42,020 bases of DNA from an uncultured Lachnospiraceae bacterium. GTDB lineage: Bacteria; Bacillota; Clostridia; Lachnospirales; Lachnospiraceae. The stretch covers positions 1-42,020 of the forward strand of contig CAKRJT010000024.1 in the NCBI GenBank assembly GCA_934351925.1, given 5' to 3'. Of this stretch, positions 1-7,351 are shown in pieces. The first letter of the stretch is position 1. Every line of letters starts with the position of its first letter. Position numbers and translations under genes: made by a program. The notes below the pieces were generated by a model. The model ran no database searches. It worked only from the letters and a program-made list of their open reading frames with translations, and was not told where the DNA came from.

Positions 1-20
1 GGGGGGTACAATCAATCTAT

Positions 21-70
21 GTGAATACAATTAATTTGTTAATGGAAATATAAACATAATTAGTATTCAC
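21..70. promoter_or_regulatory. Inverted repeat upstream of the LRR gene
   Basis: GTGAATAC at 21-28 is repeated in reverse as GTATTCAC at 63-70, a perfect 8-bp dyad separated by 34 nt of AT-rich DNA. It lies just upstream of the ribosome binding site (GGGAGG, 85-90). It could be a pair of operator half-sites or an RNA hairpin; no regulator is identified. No convincing promoter hexamers were found in the 99 nt available. Confidence 0.35.
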
Positions 71-99
71 AAATATAAATATCCGGGAGGAACAGTCAA

Positions 100-2028
100 A
101 TGAAAAAGTACTTTAAGTACATTGCGGTGCTGTTAAGCTTTGTGATGGTATTCTCACTCAGCGGCTTTGCGGCATTGCAGACATTAACAAATGTATTTGC
201 GGCGGACAGTCCGAGCGCAGGGGATAACTCTGGAACGGGTTCAGACAGCCCAAGTGCGGGGGACAACACAGGGGACAATATAGGTTCAGACAGCCCAAGC
301 GCAGGGGACAACTCTGACGATGGAAACGGCAGCGGTGAGCTGCAGAGCGGCGACTGGAAATATACCATCAATGAGGATGGAACGGTCAAGCTGACTGAGT
401 TTAGTCCAAGCAGCTATGATGCAAAGCCACAGATTCCAAGTGAAATTGATGGCAGACAGGTCACAATTATAGGAGAAGGGGCAATAAAGAATCGTACATT
501 TGGCGGCTACGCACTTGAAATTCCGGAAGGAATTAAGAAGATTGAGAATGCGGCAATAAGCTGGTGTACATTTTCCAAAATAGTTGTGCCTAAGTCACTT
601 GTAGAAGTGGAGGGTCAGCCATTTCAGACAGTGCAGACTCCTATATATGGATATAAGGACAGTGTGGTTGAAGAGGTAGTCAACAATGGAGATTATACAA
701 GATTCTATTGTCTTGACTATGACTATCCTGTATCGGGAGACTATACATATAGAATTAATAAAGATGGCACTGTCACTATAGTGAGCTACAATGGAAGCGC
801 TACGGAGGTTGAGGTACCTGCTGCCATTGATGGCAGAGTGGTAACCGGAATAGGAAATTATGCGTTTTACAAGAATAATAGTAAAATAGTAAGCGTTAAA
901 CTTCCAGACAGCATCGTAAAGATAGGCGGTGGGGCTTTTTATAAGTGCATTTATCTTGAAAAGATAGACCTGCCTGACAGTATTACTGAAATCGGAAGAT
1001 ATGCATTTTGCGAGTGCTACAGTCTTTCGAGCTTGAGTATTCCAAAGAATGTAAAGAGAATAGAGCCATATACATTTTACCATGATTCCACTATCCGTTT
1101 GAGTGTGACAATCCCGGCAGGCGTGAATTACATAGATTTTTCTTCGTTTGCGTATGCTTATGGTATTGAATGTATAAATGGATATGCCAACTCATACGCT
1201 GAGGAGTTTGCCAAGGCGCATAATATAAACTTCAATGTCATCGGCGCATATGAGGAAGTAGAGGCAGGAAGTGGAAGTGATGTCTCAACGGATGTTATCG
1301 CTGACGCAATCGCAAATGGCACAGAACTCATATTTGAGGTCAAGGGAGCTGACGGAAATCCTGTTGTAAAGTACACCTTCAACGGAAGTAAATTCACAAA
1401 GGCACCTGATGCCAACTTCAAGCTTGACGTGACCTGCGGCGAGAAGAATGAAGTTACGGATAAGGTTAAGGAGCAGTTGAATGTAACAGGTGCTGACTCA
1501 CTTTTCCTCTGCAATTTTGAACATTCGGGAGAACTCAACGGAGAGCTTGAGGTCACTGTATATCCTAACTACGACAACGGAACAGAGTTAAAGCTTTTCT
1601 ACTATAACGAGGCAACAGGAAAAGCAGAGGATATGGGACAGACAGTGAAGGTTGAAAACGGAGAAGTTACATTTACCGTGACACATTTCTCGTCCTACCT
1701 TCTTGTAAAGACAGCGGACATTGTTACTCCAAGCGAGCCTGGCACAACAGAGCCGGAGAACCCGGGTGAGAGCGAGCCTGGTACAACAGAGCCGGGCAAT
1801 AACCCAAGCGAGCCTGAGACGACTAACCCGGAGACAACACCAAGCGGGACACAGCCTGAGACCACACCGAGCCAGACAGAAACAGAGCCGGCATCAACCG
1901 AGCCTGAGAGCGGAAGCTATGTGGCACCGTCAACGGGAGCGGGTACAGGCTCAGCGGCAGCACTTGTCGGCGTGATGCTCATGGCATGCGGCGCGGCAGG
2001 AGTATGCATTGGTAAGAGAAGAAAATAG
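100..2028 (+). CDS. BspA-type leucine-rich repeat cell-surface protein
   Basis: A 642-residue exported surface protein. Residues 1-34 form a signal peptide (basic start, hydrophobic core, likely cleavage after VFA). Residues 36-80 hold three tandem DSPSAGDN repeats. Residues about 84-390 carry BspA/TpLRR-type (LRR_5) repeats with the IGxxAF and LPDSI pattern in two blocks. A beta-rich domain of about 150 residues and a Pro/Thr/Glu-rich stalk (about 545-605) follow. The C-terminus resembles a sortase signal: APSTG at 609-613, a hydrophobic stretch and a KRRK tail, although the usual Leu of LPXTG is absent. GGGAGG lies well placed before ATG 100. LRR_5 proteins often mediate adhesion, but no ligand can be inferred. 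A hairpin follows the gene. Confidence 0.85.
   Translation: MKKYFKYIAVLLSFVMVFSLSGFAALQTLTNVFAADSPSAGDNSGTGSDSPSAGDNTGDNIGSDSPSAGDNSDDGNGSGELQSGDWKYTINEDGTVKLTEFSPSSYDAKPQIPSEIDGRQVTIIGEGAIKNRTFGGYALEIPEGIKKIENAAISWCTFSKIVVPKSLVEVEGQPFQTVQTPIYGYKDSVVEEVVNNGDYTRFYCLDYDYPVSGDYTYRINKDGTVTIVSYNGSATEVEVPAAIDGRVVTGIGNYAFYKNNSKIVSVKLPDSIVKIGGGAFYKCIYLEKIDLPDSITEIGRYAFCECYSLSSLSIPKNVKRIEPYTFYHDSTIRLSVTIPAGVNYIDFSSFAYAYGIECINGYANSYAEEFAKAHNINFNVIGAYEEVEAGSGSDVSTDVIADAIANGTELIFEVKGADGNPVVKYTFNGSKFTKAPDANFKLDVTCGEKNEVTDKVKEQLNVTGADSLFLCNFEHSGELNGELEVTVYPNYDNGTELKLFYYNEATGKAEDMGQTVKVENGEVTFTVTHFSSYLLVKTADIVTPSEPGTTEPENPGESEPGTTEPGNNPSEPETTNPETTPSGTQPETTPSQTETEPASTEPESGSYVAPSTGAGTGSAAALVGVMLMACGAAGVCIGKRRK
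205..308 (+). repeat. Three tandem in-frame repeats coding for DSPSAGDN
   Basis: Near-identical 20-nt units begin at 205, 244 and 289 inside the LRR gene and encode DSPSAGDN with short Gly/Asn spacers. The units are 39 and 45 nt apart, both multiples of three, so gain or loss of a unit keeps the reading frame. They form a flexible segment just after the signal peptide. Confidence 0.8.
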
Positions 2029-2068
2029 TCTGGAAAACAATCAAAAGGTTTGAATAATTACAAATCAC

Positions 2069-2102
2069 AGCCATTACGGAGATTAAGTTCTCTGTAATGG
2101 CT
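2069..2102 (+). terminator. Stem-loop after the LRR gene, probable terminator
   Basis: AGCCATTACGGAGA at 2069-2082 pairs with TCTCTGTAATGGCT at 2089-2102, a 14-bp stem with one G-U pair and a 6-nt loop. The following T-tract is weak, so termination efficiency is uncertain. It separates the LRR gene from the LCP gene. Confidence 0.55.
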
Positions 2103-2148
2103 ATATTCAATCTACACAGTAAGTTATAATTAATACCGGAGACAATTT

Positions 2149-3237
2149 ATGGACAGGAAAAATAAGACAAGAAGGAACACAAATAACAGAATCGGGAACA
2201 GAAATAGTAAAAGCTCAGATAATAAAAAAAGAAAAAAATCGCGCTCGGCAGTTGTACCTGCAGCGGTGCTTCTGGGGATAATTTTTACTGTGTGCATGGC
2301 ATTTAATATTGTCCGCGAAATAGGTAAAAATAATCTGCACAAGGGTGCCGGTGTGGCTAAGGTATATGCGGAGAGCTTTTATGATAAAGCAACGGATATA
2401 GAATACGACGGAAAAATTTACAAATATAACAGTGACATCATAACATTTCTTGTCATGGGAATTGACAGCGATGAGAAGGTGCCGGAGGTTGACGAGAACA
2501 CGGATTATTTGATGGGAGGGCAGTCGGACGCACTGTTTCTGTTCGTTATGAATCCGCATGACAAGAGCCTTTCGGTGATTGCAATCAACAGAAACAGCAT
2601 GACCAACATTTACATGTGCGACAGAGCGGGAAACTACAGAAAAACGGGTTGGGCGCAGATATGTGTACAGCATGGATATGGTGACGGCAGGGAGCTTAGC
2701 TGCACGCGCACGCGTGATGCCGTGTCGGAGCTTTTTTATGGCCTGCCGATTAATGCCTATGTCTCTATGCAGATAGGGGCAGTGAAATACCTGAATAATG
2801 CTGTCGGCGGTATAGAGGTGGTTGTACCGTCGGATTTTCCTGAGATGGGGTTCGTTGAGGGCCAGACGGTGGAGTTAGACGATGAGCAGGCATATTTTTT
2901 CCTGCGGTTCCGCGATACGACCAAATTTAACTCCGCAAGCAAAAGACTTGAAAATGATAAGGTGTACCTGAAAGCATTTATGGAAAAGGTGTTTGAAAAG
3001 ACGAAGAAGGATATAAGCTGTCCGATAAAGCTCTATAACATAGTTAAAGATTACGTCGTGACGGATATTACGGTCGATGAGATGACATATATCGCGTCTG
3101 AGCTCTTAGGCTATCAGATGTCAGAGCTTAGGTTTTACCAGCTTGAGGGTGAGATGGTTCATGGTCAGAAATATGAGGAGTTCAATGTGGACACCGAGGC
3201 GGCGAAGAGACTTATATTGCAGGTGTTTTACGAATAA
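2149..3237 (+). CDS. LytR-CpsA-Psr (LCP) family protein
   Basis: A 362-residue membrane-anchored protein with a very basic cytoplasmic N-terminus (residues 1-33), one transmembrane helix (about 34-55) and an extracytoplasmic LCP domain (about 95-285). The family pattern is visible: GQSDALFLF with Asp127, the INRNS segment with Arg148 (usually IPRDT), GGIEV, and a later Arg-rich LRFRD...RLENDK segment. LCP enzymes move undecaprenyl-linked glycopolymers onto peptidoglycan, and that role is the likely one here. The INRNS variation and weakly conserved C-terminus make it a divergent member. GGAG at 2137-2140 supports ATG 2149. It may help decorate the wall alongside the upstream surface protein, which is inference. 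Confidence 0.8.
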   Translation: MDRKNKTRRNTNNRIGNRNSKSSDNKKRKKSRSAVVPAAVLLGIIFTVCMAFNIVREIGKNNLHKGAGVAKVYAESFYDKATDIEYDGKIYKYNSDIITFLVMGIDSDEKVPEVDENTDYLMGGQSDALFLFVMNPHDKSLSVIAINRNSMTNIYMCDRAGNYRKTGWAQICVQHGYGDGRELSCTRTRDAVSELFYGLPINAYVSMQIGAVKYLNNAVGGIEVVVPSDFPEMGFVEGQTVELDDEQAYFFLRFRDTTKFNSASKRLENDKVYLKAFMEKVFEKTKKDISCPIKLYNIVKDYVVTDITVDEMTYIASELLGYQMSELRFYQLEGEMVHGQKYEEFNVDTEAAKRLILQVFYE

Positions 3238-3331
3238 TTTTGCATGCCCCAATCTAAAAAATATCCGTATCCTGCCGATAAAGACCATATAGAGCATAGA
3301 TAATTTGTGAATGGAGTCACATATTATGGAA

Positions 3332-3411
3332 GGTGTAGTTTGAGGGTGAAGCTTTCAAACTACCTATTAGTGGCAGTACTGCAGGAATGTCTGCAGTATG
3401 CAGGGGGATAA
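3332..3411 (+). ncRNA. Two-hairpin repeated RNA element, copy 1
   Basis: Hairpin A pairs GTAGTTTGA (3334-3342) with TCAAACTAC (3354-3362) and continues inward through G-U pairs to a TGAAG loop. Hairpin B pairs GCAGTACTGCAG with CTGCAGTATGC with one bulged G. The tail CAGGGGGATAAAC then runs into ATG 3414, so the tail is also the ribosome binding site. A second copy lies at 12759-12840, about 80% alike by eye, with differences that keep both stems. No known riboswitch class was recognised. Confidence 0.6.
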
Positions 3412-3413
3412 AC

Positions 3414-4073
3414 ATGGATGTTAATAATTTACAGGCAGGTATGTCGGGACTTGCAGCTTCGGGGATGAATGTCACATGTATGCGAAGCTCATTGAATTCC
3501 AAATCAAAAAACGGTAAAAAATCATTGTCCTACAATCCGAAGGAGATTTCATCGCAGATACTGCGCGCGAAAAAGACGGTCGGCGCGTCGCAGGTTCTCA
3601 ACCGTGCGCGGGCGAAGCTTGCGATGCTTAAGAGGGCGCAGGCGACGGGAGAGTATGACAGCGCGGAGCTTGAGAATGCCATAGCACATGCCAAGAGAAT
3701 GGTTGAATGTGCAGATATGAAGGTGAATAATCTCAAGGAGGAGGAGCGGCTCAGAAAGAGAGCTGAGAATAAGGCGGAGAGCGAGGCTGAGAGGCTTAGG
3801 AACTCAAAAAGGCTTGAGAACCTTAAAAAGAGAACTCACAGACAGGACGAGAATAAGGCGCTGTTTGACGCTGATACTAAATATTATGAAAAAGCGGCAA
3901 ATAGTGTAACGGGTACATATTCAGCAGGAAATGCGGCATGCGGCGCAGTATCATCAGCAGCAGCTTCACTTGAGCTCAGCTCAGCGTCAGGGCAGATGAG
4001 AAGCCTTGAGATTGCGGCATCGGCAATGTCGCAGGCGGGAGCGCAGGGACAGGCTGTGAATGTGCTTGTGTAG
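3414..4073 (+). CDS. Coiled-coil protein of unknown function
   Basis: A soluble, strongly charged protein of 219 residues. The middle (about 45-150) is rich in Lys, Glu and Ala with long helical stretches such as the EEERLRKRAENKAESEAER segment, which reads as coiled coil. The C-terminal third is Ala/Ser-rich. There is no signal peptide or membrane segment. An upstream in-frame ATG exists at 3387, but ATG 3414 is chosen because the AGGGGG of the upstream RNA element is placed correctly for it. Similar Lys/Glu-rich proteins occur in Lachnospiraceae with no established function (from memory, not a search). The leader element suggests post-transcriptional control. Confidence 0.6.
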   Translation: MDVNNLQAGMSGLAASGMNVTCMRSSLNSKSKNGKKSLSYNPKEISSQILRAKKTVGASQVLNRARAKLAMLKRAQATGEYDSAELENAIAHAKRMVECADMKVNNLKEEERLRKRAENKAESEAERLRNSKRLENLKKRTHRQDENKALFDADTKYYEKAANSVTGTYSAGNAACGAVSSAAASLELSSASGQMRSLEIAASAMSQAGAQGQAVNVLV

Positions 4074-4095
4074 TGCGGAGGTATAGTTTGCAATT

Positions 4096-4863
4096 ATGGT
4101 TTTAGTGATGTTTATGGGTCAGTCCAATATGGCAGGCAGGGGCGAGGCAGAGAGTGCGGTTGTCTGTAGTGAGAATGCCGGCTATGAGTTTCGTGCGGTG
4201 ACGTCACCGGATAGATTATACAGAATATCTGAGCCGTTTGGCAGGGACGAGAACAGGGCAGGCGGCGTTGATGACGGTTCTAAGAAGAGCGGAGGAATGG
4301 TGACGGCATTCGTTGACGAATATCACCGACTTACGGATAGGAGCATAATCGCCGTGTCGGCGTCCGAGGGAGGAACGTCACTTGCACAGTGGAAGGAGAG
4401 ACTGCTTCCCGATGCAGTGGACAGGCTTGAGGCTGCCAAAGCATATACGTCTGAACACAATATTCCAATAGAACACATATATATGCTGTGGTGTCAGGGC
4501 GAGACAGATGGGGACTTACATACGCAAAAAGAGCAATATAAGTCAGGTTTCCATGATATATTTGAAACAATGAAGAAGCATGGTGTTGAGAAATGCTTCC
4601 TGATTCAGATTGGTCATTACAATTATGTCAAGCACCCCGAAGCGAGGAAAAGAATTGACGGTGTCGTGCCGTCAGGACAGGATGAGGACTACGAGCTTAT
4701 ACGCAGGGCGCAGCTTGAGCTGTGCGGGAAGAACGAGGATATTATATTTGCAGGTACGTTTGCGGACTGCATTGACGATATGAAGGATACCTTTCATTAT
4801 CATCAGAGGGCATACACCAAGGCAGGCAGACAGGCAGCGAACGTGATGGCGAGGTATGACTGA
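4096..4863 (+). CDS. SASA-domain (DUF303-like) SGNH carbohydrate esterase
   Basis: A 255-residue protein of the sialate O-acetylesterase-related SASA family, which removes acetyl groups from glycans. The block I motif GQSNMAG is at residues 8-14 with candidate nucleophile Ser10. CQGETDGD lies at about 133-140. The C-terminal Asp231/His234/His236 region (DTFHYHQ) probably supplies the catalytic Asp-His. No signal peptide is seen, so it likely acts in the cytoplasm, for example on imported oligosaccharides. The only clear Shine-Dalgarno (GGAGG, 4077-4081) is 14 nt from ATG 4096, longer than usual, but an in-frame stop at 4084 rules out an earlier start. It begins 22 nt after the coiled-coil gene and may be co-transcribed with it. 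Confidence 0.75.
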   Translation: MVLVMFMGQSNMAGRGEAESAVVCSENAGYEFRAVTSPDRLYRISEPFGRDENRAGGVDDGSKKSGGMVTAFVDEYHRLTDRSIIAVSASEGGTSLAQWKERLLPDAVDRLEAAKAYTSEHNIPIEHIYMLWCQGETDGDLHTQKEQYKSGFHDIFETMKKHGVEKCFLIQIGHYNYVKHPEARKRIDGVVPSGQDEDYELIRRAQLELCGKNEDIIFAGTFADCIDDMKDTFHYHQRAYTKAGRQAANVMARYD

Positions 4864-4973
4864 ATTATATATTTGTATAAATACACTGTCATGAAATATG
4901 AGACTTGAATTGTAGATAGTGCTATGATAAAATACATTGTTTTGAATTTTAAGTATGGAGGATTGTATTATCT

Positions 4974-6416
4974 ATGGAAAAACTACATAGACAGAACATG
5001 TTTGTTGTCATTGCCGGAATTGTAATGTTATCGGTCATGACGATAGTTGCATTTGGGTTTAATGCCATGGGATTTAGGAATATAGCAGTGCTTGTGGCTG
5101 CGGGTATTGCCGTTGTCGTATGCTGGAAGTTTGTGAAGAATGACCTTGCCAAAGCACTCTGCATCACGCTTATTCCGTCTCTTTCCACGATAGTGTACGC
5201 AGCATCATGTGGAGGAAATTCTGTTACATTTTTGGCAAATTATGTATTTCTTGCCATGACGACGATTTATTTTGACAGAAGGTATGTGTTGTATTATTTG
5301 ATACCGACAGGAAGCATTGCACTTATATGTGCATTGTTTATGCCGGAGATTATTGATGGAAAGGACTGCTCGCTTGCCGGTGCATTGACGAAGGTTGTCA
5401 TTTTTATTTTTGTTGCTGTTGTGCTGGTAAATGCAACTGCAAGAGGAAGGACTTTTCTTAAAAAGACGGAGGAAACGCTATCGGAGGTGGAGAATAACAG
5501 TGCTGTAGCGATGGAGATTGCGGGAAATTTAAATGTTGCGATTTCTCAATGCAGAGATGGTGTAGAGGAGCTGTCTGCACAGGCAGGAACGGTTAACAGT
5601 GCGGCTGAGCAGATGGGGACAGTCATAGAAAGTACGGCAAACGCTACTATAGCTGTGACGGAACAAGTTAAGAATGCCACTGAGAAAATCGAACATAACC
5701 ATGAGCTTGCAGGGCAGCTTGAGGAGAGCTTTTCTGCGGTAGATAAGGCGGTTGCGGCAGGACACGATGAGGCGATGAAGGTGAAGAAAAGCCTTATTGA
5801 TATATATGAGACGGTTGGCTCCGCAAAGAGTGCCACAGAGACATTGAACAAGGAAATGAGTACAATTACGGATATTCTTGGAGAGATTAATTCAATTGCG
5901 GCGCAGACAAATCTCCTCTCACTCAATGCTTCTATAGAGGCGGCGAGGGCAGGCGAGCATGGAAGGGGATTTGCGGTTGTAGCAGATGAGATAAGAACTC
6001 TTTCAGAGCAGAGTGCAGGAGCAGCCGACAATATCAGGGATATTCTGCATGGTCTTGCAGCGACAACGGATATGGTATCAGGCAAAGTTAATGATGGTGC
6101 CGGAGCAGCCGCAGATGGGGTCGCAAGAATGGATGATATGTTGAATGTGTTTGAGAATATCAGAACCGCTGCAAGTGATGCGTCAACTGTTGTTGGTGAG
6201 GAATATGAGGTCATCGATTCGGTAAAGACAGGTTTTGACAATATTCATTCTGAGATAGAGACACTTATGGCGACCACGGAGGAAAATTCGGCAATGATAA
6301 GCAATATCATTGAAAGCATCGCCAGACAGCATGATTCAGTGGACACCATGAAGGAAGAAATAGTGAATATTGATGAGCTTTCAGGAAAACTGAGAGGGCA
6401 TTTTGTGAACGCATAG
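4974..6416 (+). CDS. Methyl-accepting chemotaxis protein with six-helix N-terminus
   Basis: A 480-residue chemoreceptor. The N-terminal 165 residues form about six hydrophobic helices with only short loops, so there is no classical extracytoplasmic ligand domain and no obvious HAMP. The rest is a long helical cytoplasmic signalling region. The conserved hairpin tip lies at about 303-345 (IAAQTNLLSLNASIEAARAG followed by FAVVADEIRTL), the site that contacts CheA/CheW. The membrane domain may sense membrane state or a small molecule within the bilayer, which is inference. Upstream, TGCTATGAT near 4919-4927 resembles an extended -10. The gene has no che neighbours. Confidence 0.88.
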   Translation: MEKLHRQNMFVVIAGIVMLSVMTIVAFGFNAMGFRNIAVLVAAGIAVVVCWKFVKNDLAKALCITLIPSLSTIVYAASCGGNSVTFLANYVFLAMTTIYFDRRYVLYYLIPTGSIALICALFMPEIIDGKDCSLAGALTKVVIFIFVAVVLVNATARGRTFLKKTEETLSEVENNSAVAMEIAGNLNVAISQCRDGVEELSAQAGTVNSAAEQMGTVIESTANATIAVTEQVKNATEKIEHNHELAGQLEESFSAVDKAVAAGHDEAMKVKKSLIDIYETVGSAKSATETLNKEMSTITDILGEINSIAAQTNLLSLNASIEAARAGEHGRGFAVVADEIRTLSEQSAGAADNIRDILHGLAATTDMVSGKVNDGAGAAADGVARMDDMLNVFENIRTAASDASTVVGEEYEVIDSVKTGFDNIHSEIETLMATTEENSAMISNIIESIARQHDSVDTMKEEIVNIDELSGKLRGHFVNA

Positions 6417-6452
6417 TGTAAAAGGCTTTACAAATTTTTTTAACGACATAAA

Positions 6453-6502
6453 TATACTGCCATATCAAAAAAGTATTGAATTTTTATCGGTGTGGCAGTA
6501 TA
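6453..6502. promoter_or_regulatory. Promoter with overlapping 10-bp dyad
   Basis: TTGAAT at 6476-6481 and TATAAT at 6499-6504 are separated by exactly 17 nt, a strong housekeeping promoter reading toward the ABC genes. A perfect inverted repeat, TATACTGCCA at 6453-6462 and TGGCAGTATA at 6493-6502, brackets the -35 and overlaps the -10, which fits a repressor site. The dyad could also fold as a weak terminator for the chemoreceptor gene. Confidence 0.65.
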
Positions 6503-6515
6503 ATTTTGCTGCTGA

Positions 6516-6571
6516 GTTAGATATGCCTAACAAAAATAAAATACAGCTAACATAAATATAGCATATCTAAC
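6516..6571. promoter_or_regulatory. 11-bp dyad and CTAACA repeats in the leader of the ABC genes
   Basis: GTTAGATATGC at 6516-6526 is perfectly inverted as GCATATCTAAC at 6561-6571. The pentamer CTAAC followed by A recurs starting near 6527, 6547 and 6567, about two helical turns apart. It lies downstream of the -10, so it would act as an operator within the transcribed leader or as an RNA structure. Confidence 0.45.
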
Positions 6572-6652
6572 AAAAGACAACATGGGCGGCTTCGGGGATA
6601 ATTGACGACCCGTGTATGATTAAGAAATTGTTTTAATATGGGAGGAAGAGAG

Positions 6653-7351
6653 ATGCTGGTAGAATTTAAGGATGTGGTAAAGACCTACGGCGAGGGTGAG
6701 GGAGAGCAGATGGCGGTAGACCATGTGAGCTTCACGATAGATGAGGGTGAGTTCGTGGTCATACTCGGGCAGTCGGGAGCCGGAAAATCTACCATTCTGA
6801 ATATGCTCGGCGGCATGGACACGCCGACGCAGGGTACGGTGACGGTTGACGGGAGAGAGATTTCCGGGATGAATGACAGGCAGCTTGGAACCTATAGGGC
6901 GGAGGTGATAGGCTTTATATTCCAGTTCTACAATCTGCTCCCAAGCCTTACAGCATACGAGAATATTTCGCTTACAAAGAGCATTGTGAAAAATGCAGCG
7001 GATGCAGATAAGCTTCTTGATATGGTAGGACTCTCCAAGTGCAGAAATAAGTTCCCGGCGCAGATGTCGGGGGGAGAACAGCAGAGAGTGTCGATAGCGA
7101 GAGCACTTGCAAAGAATCCTAAGATACTTCTAGGTGATGAGCCGACAGGAGCGCTCGATTCGGAGACCGGAATCATCGTACTTGAGCTTTTGCAGAGGTT
7201 GTGCAGGGAGGAGAAAAAGACTGTCATTATAGTGACACATAACTCCGACATTGCCAAGTGCGCCGACAAGGTTATCAGAATGAAGAATGGAAAAGTAAAG
7301 GCGATAACGATAAATGAAAAGCCTCTTGATGTAAAGGAGGTTGAGTGGTAA
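6653..7351 (+). CDS. ABC transporter ATP-binding protein (MacB/LolD type)
   Basis: The 232-residue nucleotide-binding subunit of an FtsX-type ABC system. Walker A GQSGAGKS is at residues 39-46, the Q-loop Gln near 91, the signature MSGGEQQR at about 138-145 and Walker B ILLGDEPTG at 158-166, ending with the catalytic Glu. The LPSLTAYENI segment after the Q-loop is typical of the MacB/LolD/YknY subfamily, which powers mechanotransmission rather than ordinary pumping. An upstream in-frame ATG at 6638 overlaps the Shine-Dalgarno GGAGGAAG; ATG 6653 directly after it is preferred. The stop overlaps the permease start (TAATG), so the two are translationally coupled. Confidence 0.9.
   Translation: MLVEFKDVVKTYGEGEGEQMAVDHVSFTIDEGEFVVILGQSGAGKSTILNMLGGMDTPTQGTVTVDGREISGMNDRQLGTYRAEVIGFIFQFYNLLPSLTAYENISLTKSIVKNAADADKLLDMVGLSKCRNKFPAQMSGGEQQRVSIARALAKNPKILLGDEPTGALDSETGIIVLELLQRLCREEKKTVIIVTHNSDIAKCADKVIRMKNGKVKAITINEKPLDVKEVEW

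Noticed and set aside
1721..1975. 84-codon ORF rich in Arg and Gln
   Set aside because: It is an alternative frame of the Pro/Thr/Glu-rich stalk of the LRR protein.
5546..6241. 231-codon minus-strand ORF
   Set aside because: It is antisense to the chemoreceptor signalling domain, with the Ala/Ser-rich composition expected from reversing that repeat-like helix.
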